Below, in pieces: positions 8,132-16,258 of a stretch of DNA of 49,843 nucleotides. Source of the DNA: Candidatus Merdinaster equi. Lineage in GTDB: Bacteria; Bacillota; Clostridia; Lachnospirales; Lachnospiraceae. The stretch's first letter is position 1, and every line of letters begins with the position of its first letter. Location of the stretch: assembly GCA_018064935.1 (NCBI GenBank), contig JAGHUF010000019.1, positions 1 through 49,843 on the forward strand. The letters are read 5' to 3'. A program made the translations under genes and the position numbers. The notes below the pieces were generated by a model. That model had not been told where the DNA came from and did not search any database. It saw only the letters and a program-made list of their open reading frames with translations.

Positions 8132-9313
8132 TTAATAGAAAATATGATCTCCGATTACAATTCCTTCAGTCCTTGAACCCTTCCTATGGAAATGGCAGGC
8201 AATTCCAATTGGATTAACTCCATTCATTGCATCCTGCGCTGCTTTCATGCACTTCTCATAGCTACCCTTGTCAAGGCACTTTGCAAAACGTCCACTTCGA
8301 ACTGGTGAGAACTGACCTGACGCATACAATACTCCCGCGACCGAATTAGGATATGCAGGGCTCTTCACTCTGTTAAGCACAACAGCTCCAACAGCAACCT
8401 GTCCATCATATGGCTGATTACCTGCCTCTGTATAAATGATAGCTGCCAACATCTGTAGATCGGTGTATGTCGATGACACAGCAACTCTCTCTGCATCAAG
8501 CTGCGCCTTACGAGCTTCAGATTCTCTTTTCGCCGCTTCGGCTGCTTCGCGTTCTGCCTTCTCTCTAGCAGCAATCTCTTCGTTGGTCTCTCCCTCGTCT
8601 ATGATGAATGTCAGCTTGACATATTCACCAGAAACATAACCGTCATATCCTTCGTAAACTATTGCCAGATATCCATTATCTGCCATGCCATACACTTCTA
8701 CAACATCCCCCTGCGAGAGGATTCCATAGCTGGATGCCTTCTTCGTTGACTCCTTACGAACAGTGAGTCCATTTACAAGAACTGTTCCCAGAGTTGTTCC
8801 AACTTCCGATGCTATTGCTTTAGCATCATCTCCAAAAGCCAGATACTCATCGCTCGCCCAACCAACTAGATTACCAGAACGAATCTTCGCCCAGCCATTT
8901 TTTCTCTCAAGAACACGTCCGCCACAGTCTGCATATAGTGCTCCGATTGTCTTGGCCTCTTTGTCGGGCTCTTCTCGAACATTCAGTTTACTTGTGACAT
9001 TGTATACCATGAAGAGCGAGTCGTTCGACTGAGCCGTCACGCCCGTATCTTCACTTTGTATTTTCGCTTTGGATCCATTTGCATTAATCGCATTTTCCTG
9101 AAGCGTGCGATCATCAAGCGAAATGTCAACATTCAGAATTCTATCCACTCCGGAACTAACTTCTCCGGACAGATAATCCATATACAACTCATCATCATTC
9201 TCATCCGATGCTGCACTGCCTTTATTTCCTGCCAAGAGGAATGCTGCGACTGACAGAAGCATAAACATCATGGAAAAAAGAATTGTATATAGCTTCTTTC
9301 CTTTTGTTTCCAT
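8132..9313 (-). CDS. Cell wall hydrolase, SleB-type (Hydrolase_2) with SH3 domains
   Basis: 393 residues from the ATG at 9311-9313 (METKGKK). This start has GAGGT upstream, while an in-frame ATG 13 codons earlier lacks a ribosome site. The protein has an N-terminal membrane/signal segment (about 5-28). Two bacterial SH3 domains follow (about 105-160 and 180-240), then a Lys/Glu/Ala-rich helical stretch. The C-terminal SleB-type hydrolase_2 domain (about 280-393) shows the family motif AAIIYTEAGNQPYDGQVAVGAV, where the early Glu is the likely catalytic residue. The family includes spore-cortex lytic enzymes, but general wall turnover is possible. A good promoter precedes it. Confidence 0.88.
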   Translation of the reverse strand: METKGKKLYTILFSMMFMLLSVAAFLLAGNKGSAASDENDDELYMDYLSGEVSSGVDRILNVDISLDDRTLQENAINANGSKAKIQSEDTGVTAQSNDSLFMVYNVTSKLNVREEPDKEAKTIGALYADCGGRVLERKNGWAKIRSGNLVGWASDEYLAFGDDAKAIASEVGTTLGTVLVNGLTVRKESTKKASSYGILSQGDVVEVYGMADNGYLAIVYEGYDGYVSGEYVKLTFIIDEGETNEEIAAREKAEREAAEAAKRESEARKAQLDAERVAVSSTYTDLQMLAAIIYTEAGNQPYDGQVAVGAVVLNRVKSPAYPNSVAGVLYASGQFSPVRSGRFAKCLDKGSYEKCMKAAQDAMNGVNPIGIACHFHRKGSRTEGIVIGDHIFY

Positions 9314-9356
9314 ACTGTAATTGACCTCGGGTTGTGCACAAAAAACATGCACTTCA

Positions 9357-9370
9357 TTTGATCTATCAAA
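9357..9370. promoter_or_regulatory. Inverted repeat in the leader of the SleB-like gene
   Basis: TTTGAT-CT-ATCAAA is a perfect 6-bp inverted repeat with a 2-base centre. It lies a few bases downstream of the predicted transcription start (about 9378), where a repressor could act. The binding factor is unknown. Confidence 0.3.
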
Positions 9371-9384
9371 GTTACGTATCGCAA

Positions 9385-9414
9385 ATATTATCAGAGGTCA
9401 TTTAGTTTTGTCAA
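9385..9414 (-). promoter_or_regulatory. Promoter for the SleB-like hydrolase and cvfB
   Basis: On the minus strand a consensus TTGACA (9409-9414) is followed after 18 bases by TAATAT (9385-9390) with an upstream TG extension. It begins 3 bases past the proC stop codon and gives a 5' leader of about 65 bases. Confidence 0.75.
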
Positions 9415-9417
9415 ATT

Positions 9418-10227
9418 TTACAATTTTCTTGATTTATCAATACAAGCCTTAAGAGCTTCAATCACGCTGCCCCTAAAACCGTTATCCTCAAGGACTCTCA
9501 CGCCCTCGATTGTGGTTCCTGCAGGCGAGCATACCATGTCCTTCAATTCTCCCGGATGTTTTCCTGTTTCAAGAACAAGCTTGGCTGATCCGAGTACTGA
9601 CTGCGCCGCAAACTCGATAGCCTGTTTTCTTGGCATACCTCCAAGTACAGCTGCATCGCTCATTGCCTCAATCAACATGAAAATGTATGCTGGTGAGCTT
9701 CCCGACACAGCTCCTACCACATCCATCAGTCTCTCTGGAACAACATGTGCAGCTCCAAATGATGACAATAACTTAAGTGCCAGTTCCTTATCGTTTTCTT
9801 CCACCTGGTCATTGAAACATACGCCTGTACATCCTTCTCCGACAAGTGCCGGTGTGTTTGGCATTGTTCTAACAAGTTTGATTTTCTTTTCAAATGCATT
9901 TTCAATAAACTCGAGTGTTTTTCCAGCAGCAATTGAAATGACCAGCGTTCTCTCTCCGACATTTTCTCTTACCTGCGGAATAACGTCACCAAAAAACTGT
10001 GGCTTAACTGCAAGAAACAGAACGTCACTTACCTTTGCTACATAGCCGTTGTCCAAAGTCGTCTCAACTCTCTCGCCATTTTTCTCAAACATGGCTGAAA
10101 CCTTATCGCAGGTTTCCTGTGTTGCTGCACTGCCAATCAAATCCTTTGGAGTAACTATCTCTTTTTCTAACAATCCTCCAATGATTGCTTTGGCCATGTT
10201 ACCCAATCCAATAAATCCAATTTTCAT
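9418..10227 (-). CDS. proC: Pyrroline-5-carboxylate reductase
   Basis: 269 residues, the normal length. The NAD(P)-binding start MKIGFIGLGNMAKAIIGG is followed by the VKPQ segment near 75. The C-terminal P5CR signature around 210-235 reads GELKDMVCSPAGTTIEG. It catalyses the last step of proline synthesis, reducing pyrroline-5-carboxylate with NAD(P)H. It follows the RNA methyltransferase gene by only 3 bases, so the two are translated from one transcript. It is cytoplasmic and shows no abnormal features. Confidence 0.96.
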   Translation of the reverse strand: MKIGFIGLGNMAKAIIGGLLEKEIVTPKDLIGSAATQETCDKVSAMFEKNGERVETTLDNGYVAKVSDVLFLAVKPQFFGDVIPQVRENVGERTLVISIAAGKTLEFIENAFEKKIKLVRTMPNTPALVGEGCTGVCFNDQVEENDKELALKLLSSFGAAHVVPERLMDVVGAVSGSSPAYIFMLIEAMSDAAVLGGMPRKQAIEFAAQSVLGSAKLVLETGKHPGELKDMVCSPAGTTIEGVRVLEDNGFRGSVIEALKACIDKSRKL

Positions 10228-10230
10228 CTT

Positions 10231-11034
10231 CTATTTCCTTTCAGATTCTCTTCGCCTCTGCCGATTTGCTTCATAAATCAAAAGTGTTCCGGCAATTGCT
10301 GCGTTCAATGATTCCACTTTTCCTTCCATCGGAATTCTAACATAGCAGTCAGCTTGATCTGCTGTATGCTGCGTAAGACCATTCCCTTCATTTCCAATCA
10401 GGAATGCAGTTCCGGTCGCATAATCGAATTCATCATGGAATTTTTCACCCTTTAAATGAGCTGCATATACCTTGATTCCCTCAGATTTTATGCGGTTTAT
10501 AGCACTGTCAAGGTTATCCACTTGACATACTGGCATTCTGAATATTGATCCCATGCTGCCGCGTATTACCTTTGGATTATATATATCCACAGTTCCCGGT
10601 GAAAGAATAATTCCTGTTACTCCCGCTCCTTCGCCAGTCCTTAAAAGAGTCCCCAGATTACCCGGATCCTGAAGTTCTTCTATAATAAGAAGAAGTGGCT
10701 TCACATTCTCGTTTTTAATCATATCCTCCAAAGCATATTTAGGAGTTTTTAGTACGGCAAGTATTCCCTGAGGAGTTTTTGTATCACACATTTTTTTCAT
10801 CACCTCAGTAGAAACACTCTCCGCTTTTACCTTTTTAAGCTTATCCTTCAGCACTGTATCTGGAGAATCCCATATACGCTCCTCGACATACGCCTCGACA
10901 ATATCATCAACCGGTGCTTCGAGAAACAATTTCCTTCCCTCTATGATATACAGCCCTTTTTCTCTGCGTGCTTTGGATTTATTCTGTAATTCAGTTATTT
11001 CCGTTATTTTCTTATTAGATGTACTAGAAATCAT
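10231..11034 (-). CDS. SpoU/TrmH-family RNA methyltransferase
   Basis: 267 residues. The N-terminal substrate-binding domain (about 1-100) begins with the family phrase MISSTSNKKITEITELQNKSK-like. The SPOUT knot domain follows, with LQDPGNLGTLLRTGEGAG (about 120-137) and the AdoMet-binding C-terminal motifs IGNEGNGL and IPMEGKVESLNAAIA. These are typical of rRNA 2'-O-ribose methyltransferases, but the target nucleotide cannot be assigned. The ATG matches relatives, yet there is no ribosome site. The pfkA terminator ends only about 12 bases upstream, leaving almost no room for a normal leader. Confidence 0.92.
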   Translation of the reverse strand: MISSTSNKKITEITELQNKSKARREKGLYIIEGRKLFLEAPVDDIVEAYVEERIWDSPDTVLKDKLKKVKAESVSTEVMKKMCDTKTPQGILAVLKTPKYALEDMIKNENVKPLLLIIEELQDPGNLGTLLRTGEGAGVTGIILSPGTVDIYNPKVIRGSMGSIFRMPVCQVDNLDSAINRIKSEGIKVYAAHLKGEKFHDEFDYATGTAFLIGNEGNGLTQHTADQADCYVRIPMEGKVESLNAAIAGTLLIYEANRQRRRESERK

Positions 11035-11045
11035 ATTACTAAGAT

Positions 11046-11076
11046 AAAAAAGGGCACGCGAACTAACCGCATACCC
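11046..11076 (-). terminator. Intrinsic terminator after pfkA
   Basis: On the minus strand GGGTATGCG pairs with CGCGTGCCC (9 pairs, two G-U) around a 7-base loop and is followed by TTTTTT. It lies 12 bases after the pfkA stop and about 12 bases before the next start codon. Confidence 0.8.
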
Positions 11077-11087
11077 TCATGACTATA

Positions 11088-12062
11088 CTACATTGACAGA
11101 ATTCTGCTGACCTGATACTGATATTCAGGAATATCCTTCTGCATTGCGAGAGCTTCCTCTATGTCATAATCTACAAACTCTCCATGATTAAATGCCACTA
11201 CCCTGTTGCTCTTTCCTTCGCAAAGTATATCAGCTGCATATGCTCCCATGACTGATGCATAGAAACGATCCTTACAGGTAGGATTACCTCCACGCTGCAT
11301 ATAACCAAGAATTGTTGCTCTGGTTTCTATTCCAGTAGCCGCCTCTATTCTACGAGCCATAGAAGTTGAGTGTCCGATTCCCTCTGCATTGATGATAAGG
11401 TGATGTGTCTTTCCTTTTTTACGATTACTGATAATATTGTTAATTATATTCTGCTCGTTATAATCATATTTTTCTGGAAGAAGAATATCTTCTGCACCGT
11501 TCGCAACGCCACACCACAGAGCAATGTATCCTGCATTTCTACCCATTACCTCGATGATTGAGCATCTCTCATGTGAAGAAGATGTATCTCGTACCTTATC
11601 AATGGCCTCCATCGCTGTGTTAATCGCAGTATCAAAACCTATGGTATATTCTGTACAAGCGATATCCAGATCAATTGTTCCAGGAAGACCAACTGTGTTA
11701 ATTCCCTGACGCGCCAAAGCCTGTGCACCTCTGTATGATCCATCTCCACCGATTACAATCACTCCATCGATTCCATGCTTCTTACAGATTTCTGCAGCCT
11801 TCTTCTGTCCTTCCTCTGTCGTGAACTCCATACATCTGGCTGTTCCCAAAATGGTACCGCCTCTCTGGATGATATCTGAAACAGAATGGCGATCCATCTC
11901 TGAGATTTCTTCATTTAACAATCCCTGATATCCACGCTTTATTCCCATAACGCGGACCCCATTGTTCAGACTCTTTCTAACAACTGCTCTGATAGCAGCA
12001 TTCATGCCTGGAGCATCTCCACCACTTGTAAGCACTGCAATTGTATTAATCTTCTTTGCCAT
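11088..12062 (-). CDS. pfkA: ATP-dependent 6-phosphofructokinase
   Basis: 324 residues from the ATG at 12060-12062 (MAKKINT), chosen because GAGGAG lies 6 bases upstream. A TTG two codons earlier would abut the ribosome site. ATP-binding SGGDAPGMNAAIRAVVRK is at the N-terminus. GGDGSYRGA is the ATP-type (not pyrophosphate-type) motif. The catalytic loop is PGTIDLDI, keeping both aspartates, although the E. coli enzyme has Asn where Leu stands here. MGRNAGYIALW follows. It phosphorylates fructose-6-phosphate, the step after ManA in mannose use. It stands alone between two gaps with its own terminator. Confidence 0.95.
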   Translation of the reverse strand: MAKKINTIAVLTSGGDAPGMNAAIRAVVRKSLNNGVRVMGIKRGYQGLLNEEISEMDRHSVSDIIQRGGTILGTARCMEFTTEEGQKKAAEICKKHGIDGVIVIGGDGSYRGAQALARQGINTVGLPGTIDLDIACTEYTIGFDTAINTAMEAIDKVRDTSSSHERCSIIEVMGRNAGYIALWCGVANGAEDILLPEKYDYNEQNIINNIISNRKKGKTHHLIINAEGIGHSTSMARRIEAATGIETRATILGYMQRGGNPTCKDRFYASVMGAYAADILCEGKSNRVVAFNHGEFVDYDIEEALAMQKDIPEYQYQVSRILSM

Positions 12063-12168
12063 ATGCAACTCCTCTTATAAGAACGCTTTAATAATACTAT
12101 GTACTAAAACCTTGTCTTTCCTTTTCTTTCGTTAGAATACCACACTAAAGCGCTTCATTCCAGCACCA

Positions 12169-14244
12169 CTACTGAATTGGCGCATTAATTGTCACAACTT
12201 TTGTAAACGCTTTCTCCTCATACTCTTCTACAGGCATGGGCTTTGCAAAATAGTATCCCTGAATGAGAATGTCGTTATCAATACCCGCAAGAAAATCCAC
12301 CTGCTCTCTGGTCTCAATTCCTTCTGCAACCACACTCATACCAAGTTTTCGTGCAAGAGCAATTGCATCTTCAACGATGAGCTTTCCTCTGTCTTCGCTG
12401 TCTTTTCCACGGAAGAATTCAGCATCCAGCTTTATAACATCAAGAGGAAGTTCCTTAAGTGAGTTGAGTGAAGAATAACCAGCACCAAAGTCATCCATCG
12501 ACACAGCAAATCCATACTCCTGCATCTTGCTAACCGTACGAAGCAGCTGCTCTTTGTCATCAAAGAAAGCACTTTCTGTCAGCTCAAGTTCAACGCAGTC
12601 ATGTGGTGCACCATACTTATCAACAATGTCTCTGATATGCTCCGCAAGATTATCCATAGCAAAATGCGCTCTTGATACATTTACCGAAATAGGTACAACT
12701 TTCCTTCCTTCGGCAATCCATTTTGCCTGGTACTTTGCGACCTCTCCAATCATAAAATCATCAAGCTTTACGATGAAACCATTTTCTTCAAATATCGGGA
12801 TAAACTTATATGGAGGAACCAATCCCTCTGTAGGATGTTTCCAACGGCACAATGCCTCAGCTCCACCCAATGTTTCATCCTTAGTTATATACTTAGGCTG
12901 AAGATACATCTGGAATTCGCCCCTGCTAAGTGCATCCTCCATCTCGTTTTCGACTCTTCTCTCCCACAGCTGAGAAGCTCTCATTTCATCAGTGAACCAG
13001 ACGATTGTATTTTCACCCTGCTCAAGTGCCATAGCTCTTGCCACAGTCGCATCATTATAAACACTTACAAGATCATCCTTCTCTGTTGCGACATGGCATA
13101 CACCTGCGGCGAAGCCTAATCTCTCGCCCTCCTCGCACAGCGCTAGTTCCTGAATGATACCACCAATTCTTTCATTTAATTCTTCTGGTGATGAATAAGA
13201 TACAAGCAGGGCAAAGTCTGCCTTTTCGTATCTCACAGCCAGTTCTCTACGATCCATCTTCGGTGCAATGATTTTGTAGAATTTTTCTACGAGCTCATTA
13301 CCCTTTTTTACTCCATTATATGCAACATAGCTTCTGAATCTTGTAAAAGAAATACATACCGAAGCATATCCCGCTCTTCCCTCTACATTGTCGCCAAGCG
13401 CTGAATTAGCACGGCGGAAATATCTTTTGAGAAGTCGCTTTCCATAATCCTCATAATAGAGTTTATTCTTTCCATTGGTGATTTCATCCATATATACCAG
13501 ATTGTACATAGCTCTTCTGGTAAGAATAAGTCGAACAATCGAAATCACATGATATATAAGCACTATGAAAGTAATAAGTAATACGATTGCAATTGCAACG
13601 AGAATATATGCCATGTCTCCAAACAGCAGTGACATTCTGTACTTAATACAAAGAATATCTGCTGTGTCGCCATATGGGAACTCAAACCAGACATCCATCA
13701 CACTAAGTTCCTGGTCAAGCCATTCACGCGTGGTCGCTTTCTGCTCCGACATAGCTTCAGCCAACTGCTTGATGAGGACTTTTATATTGCTAGGCGAAAA
13801 AGAGTTCACACCGAGCATAACCATATTTTCTTCCGCAATATATGCATTTGTATTTCCCAGAATATCCTGGAGCTGGGGATATTCCGTCAGTGCTAATTTT
13901 CCCTCTGGCAACTCAGCATCCTCACCGTAGCTTTGCTTCACATTTCCGTCAGAATCCATGACAGTAATTCCCTGAATATGACTATTCAGCGCAAAATAAT
14001 TATTAACCACCTGCGTCCGAGCTGATTCATCCATATATTCAAGGTCACTGACTGAAGCAGAGATATGATTCACATCTGTGGTGGCATCGCTCCATTTCTG
14101 GTTTAGCAATCCCATACAGCAGACTGCAATCACACACCAGGTTGCAGCGAGCGTAAACAAAGTAAAGAAAACAACTCTTACTATATGCCCAGCAAAACCC
14201 GCTTGTTTAACTCTTTGAATTTTAACATTTCTATCTTTTGCCAT
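12169..14244 (-). CDS. Membrane EAL-domain phosphodiesterase with degenerate GGDEF
   Basis: 691 residues. Two transmembrane segments (about 20-45 and 205-230) flank an extracytoplasmic sensor-like loop. A GGDEF-type domain (about 260-410) has lost its signature: the expected loop reads RYEKADFALL, so cyclase activity is unlikely. The C-terminal EAL domain (about 430-680) keeps the catalytic set: E463 in GAEALCRW, N in SVNVSRAHF, E in LELTES, MDDFGAGYSSL, IKLD, VAEGIET and the final Gln in IQGYYF. It is therefore a probable cyclic-di-GMP phosphodiesterase, with the degenerate GGDEF as a possible GTP sensor (inference). It appears monocistronic, with a weak ribosome site. Confidence 0.9.
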   Translation of the reverse strand: MAKDRNVKIQRVKQAGFAGHIVRVVFFTLFTLAATWCVIAVCCMGLLNQKWSDATTDVNHISASVSDLEYMDESARTQVVNNYFALNSHIQGITVMDSDGNVKQSYGEDAELPEGKLALTEYPQLQDILGNTNAYIAEENMVMLGVNSFSPSNIKVLIKQLAEAMSEQKATTREWLDQELSVMDVWFEFPYGDTADILCIKYRMSLLFGDMAYILVAIAIVLLITFIVLIYHVISIVRLILTRRAMYNLVYMDEITNGKNKLYYEDYGKRLLKRYFRRANSALGDNVEGRAGYASVCISFTRFRSYVAYNGVKKGNELVEKFYKIIAPKMDRRELAVRYEKADFALLVSYSSPEELNERIGGIIQELALCEEGERLGFAAGVCHVATEKDDLVSVYNDATVARAMALEQGENTIVWFTDEMRASQLWERRVENEMEDALSRGEFQMYLQPKYITKDETLGGAEALCRWKHPTEGLVPPYKFIPIFEENGFIVKLDDFMIGEVAKYQAKWIAEGRKVVPISVNVSRAHFAMDNLAEHIRDIVDKYGAPHDCVELELTESAFFDDKEQLLRTVSKMQEYGFAVSMDDFGAGYSSLNSLKELPLDVIKLDAEFFRGKDSEDRGKLIVEDAIALARKLGMSVVAEGIETREQVDFLAGIDNDILIQGYYFAKPMPVEEYEEKAFTKVVTINAPIQ

Positions 14245-14282
14245 ACGTTTTTCCGTCTTCTCTTTTCTTCTCTTATCTTAGC

Positions 14283-14297
14283 TTACATCCCATGTAA
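14283..14297. promoter_or_regulatory. Inverted repeat upstream of the EAL gene
   Basis: TTACAT-CCC-ATGTAA is a perfect 6-bp inverted repeat with a 3-base spacer, 39 bases upstream of the EAL gene start. There is no T-tract. It may be an operator, but the factor is unknown. Confidence 0.3.
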
Positions 14298-14340
14298 TAT
14301 TTATTAATCTGGCTGAAATAATCGTTCAGGAAATGTTACT

Positions 14341-16017
14341 TTAGCCCTTGAAGAATAAGCCCATCAAATTTCTTCCAAGTGATCCGCCTACATTACCCGC
14401 AAGCTTCTTCCCGAAGCTTCCACCAATTGAACTACCTAATGTATTACCAATTTCTCGACCAATAGTTCCTGCTGCGGTACTTGCAACTGACTTAGTTGCT
14501 CTCTTTACAGCCTTGCTTCCTGCCTCGGATGCTTTCTGCGCTTCCTTTGCCCTTGCAAGTGCTTCTTTCTCAGCAGCCTTAGCTGCCGCAGCCTCTTCTC
14601 TCTGAGCCTGCTTAAGTGCAGCAGCCTCCTCTCTCTCAGCCGCTTTTCTTTCAGCTTCTTCCTGCTTCTGCGCGAGCTTTCTCTCCTCTTCCTCTCTCTT
14701 CATTCTCTCAAGCTCTTCTTCATCAGCAAGACGCTTTCTCATGAGGAATTCATACGCAGAATCATTATCGATCGTTTCCTCGTACTTCATGGTGTACATG
14801 CTATTATTGATGACGCTGCTTCTCTCCATATCATCAATTGCTCCCATGAAGCTCTGAGGAGGAAGTATATTCACCTTCTGAACTACAGTTGGCACGCCCT
14901 TTTCATCCAGCACTGACACCAGTGCTTCACCAATACCAAGATTAATCAGGGTATCGAATGTATTAATTTCAGGATTTGCTCTGAACGAGTCAGCAACGGC
15001 CTTTGCAGCCTTCTGCTCAGACGGGGTATATGCGTGCAATGCATGCTGTATTTTATTTCCAAGCTGCGCAAGCACTCCATCTGGGATATCCTTAGGACTC
15101 TGTGTTATGAAATAAACACCAACGCCCTTGGAACGAATCAGCTTTACAACCTGTTCTATTTTCTCAAGAAGACTCTTGCTTGCTGTGCTAAACAGAAGAT
15201 GTGCTTCGTCAAAAAAGAATACCATCTTAGGCTTGTCCAGATCTCCAGCCTCAGGCAATGTCTCAAACAGCTCTGTAAGGAGCCACAACATAAATGTCGA
15301 ATACATTGTTGGTTTATTCACAAGAGTCTGACAATCGAGAACCTGAATCAGCCCTCTTCCGGAATCATTGACCTTCATCCAGTCATGCATATCAAGTGCT
15401 CTTTCAGCACAGAATTTTTCGCCACCCTCCGACTCAAGTGCCACGATACTTCTCACTATTACAGCAAGTGAAGTCTTATTAATGTTTCCATACTGAAGCG
15501 CCAAATCAGCTGCATTCTCTCCAACGTAATTGAGAAGTGCCTTCAAGTCCTTGGTGTCCTCGAGAAGCAGATTCTGATCATCTGCTATCTTGAAGCATAC
15601 TGTAAGGATATCCGACTGGGTATCATTGAGTCCAAGCATTCTTCCAAGAAGAAGTGGTCCCATCTCAGAAACAGTAGTTCTAAGTGGTATTCCTTTCTCC
15701 TGATATATATCCCAGAATGTTACTGGATATGCTTTATAATCAAAGCCAGTCTCCGCGAGACCAAATCTGACTATTCTCTCATTCATATTGTCGGATGAAA
15801 CACCTGCCTTGCAGGTTCCTGCGAGATCACCCTTAATGTCAGCCATAAATACAGGTACGCCCATATCTGAAAAAGACTCTGCCAGAACTTTAAGAGTTAC
15901 TGTTTTACCTGTTCCGGTTGCACCAGCAATCATTCCGTGACGATTGGCCATCTTGGGATAGATATAAACCTTCTCTTCACCACTTTTTCCAAAGTAAACT
16001 TTGTTATCGTAAAACAT
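14341..16017 (-). CDS. HerA-like / DUF853 ATPase
   Basis: 558 residues. Walker A GATGTGKT lies at 32-39 and Walker B VFFFDEAHLL near 262-272, followed by the ISLYFITQSPKDIP-like segment of the DUF853 (YjgR) branch of the HerA/FtsK superfamily. Residues about 430-505 form a long charged Glu/Arg/Ala coiled coil, and the C-terminus is Gly-rich with repeated GGSxGxxLG-like stretches. The family is predicted to be DNA- or nucleoprotein-translocating ATPases, but the exact role of DUF853 proteins is not established. The ATG has a GGAGG site 6 bases upstream and an extended -10 promoter. It is not part of the mannan operon because a strong terminator lies between. Confidence 0.9.
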   Translation of the reverse strand: MFYDNKVYFGKSGEEKVYIYPKMANRHGMIAGATGTGKTVTLKVLAESFSDMGVPVFMADIKGDLAGTCKAGVSSDNMNERIVRFGLAETGFDYKAYPVTFWDIYQEKGIPLRTTVSEMGPLLLGRMLGLNDTQSDILTVCFKIADDQNLLLEDTKDLKALLNYVGENAADLALQYGNINKTSLAVIVRSIVALESEGGEKFCAERALDMHDWMKVNDSGRGLIQVLDCQTLVNKPTMYSTFMLWLLTELFETLPEAGDLDKPKMVFFFDEAHLLFSTASKSLLEKIEQVVKLIRSKGVGVYFITQSPKDIPDGVLAQLGNKIQHALHAYTPSEQKAAKAVADSFRANPEINTFDTLINLGIGEALVSVLDEKGVPTVVQKVNILPPQSFMGAIDDMERSSVINNSMYTMKYEETIDNDSAYEFLMRKRLADEEELERMKREEEERKLAQKQEEAERKAAEREEAAALKQAQREEAAAAKAAEKEALARAKEAQKASEAGSKAVKRATKSVASTAAGTIGREIGNTLGSSIGGSFGKKLAGNVGGSLGRNLMGLFFKG

Positions 16018-16089
16018 GCAATTCCTCCGTACGCTTCTCTCTTTTATGTTTATTTTCTGCGCATTTATACTTATACGCGTACATTAAAT

Positions 16090-16098
16090 ATTATATCA
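16090..16098 (-). promoter_or_regulatory. Extended -10 promoter for the DUF853 gene
   Basis: The minus strand carries TGATATAAT, a perfect -10 with a TG extension. No convincing -35 is visible, as is common for extended -10 promoters. It predicts a leader of about 65 bases. Confidence 0.6.
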
Positions 16099-16165
16099 CA
16101 TTTCTCCATGAATTAGCCTACATAAACATACGCACATTACATTTCTTCTGTATCATCTTGTGACG

Positions 16166-16199
16166 CATAAAAAAAGAGCATTTCTGCTCTTTTTTTATG
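16166..16199 (-). terminator. Strong bidirectional-type terminator ending the mannan operon
   Basis: A 15-bp perfect stem (16166-16180 with 16185-16199; GAGCA/TGCTC core with long A and T arms) surrounds a TTTC loop. It lies 60 bases after the manA stop and would end the long mannan transcript before the DUF853 promoter. Confidence 0.9.
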
Positions 16200-16258
16200 T
16201 TCATTCATATATATTTTGCGAATATGCCGTCATTCTTATATTCGGTCTTATTTTAGTC

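Noticed and set aside
9314-9352. Longer start (13 more codons) for the SleB-like hydrolase
   Set aside because: It has no ribosome site and would place an unusual Cys-containing stretch before the signal segment; the ATG at 9313 has GAGGT at a proper distance.
9512-10045. Plus-strand ORF of 177 codons opposite proC
   Set aside because: It lies entirely antisense to a clearly conserved gene, has no ribosome site and no recognisable domain; it is a codon-bias shadow. The other long plus-strand ORFs (for example 1811-2479, 15034-15471, 38984-39469) were rejected for the same reason.
12138-12155. Possible CcpA cre site near AAGCGCTT upstream of pfkA
   Set aside because: The central palindrome is present but key flanking positions of the cre consensus do not match. 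No firm promoter could be placed beside it.
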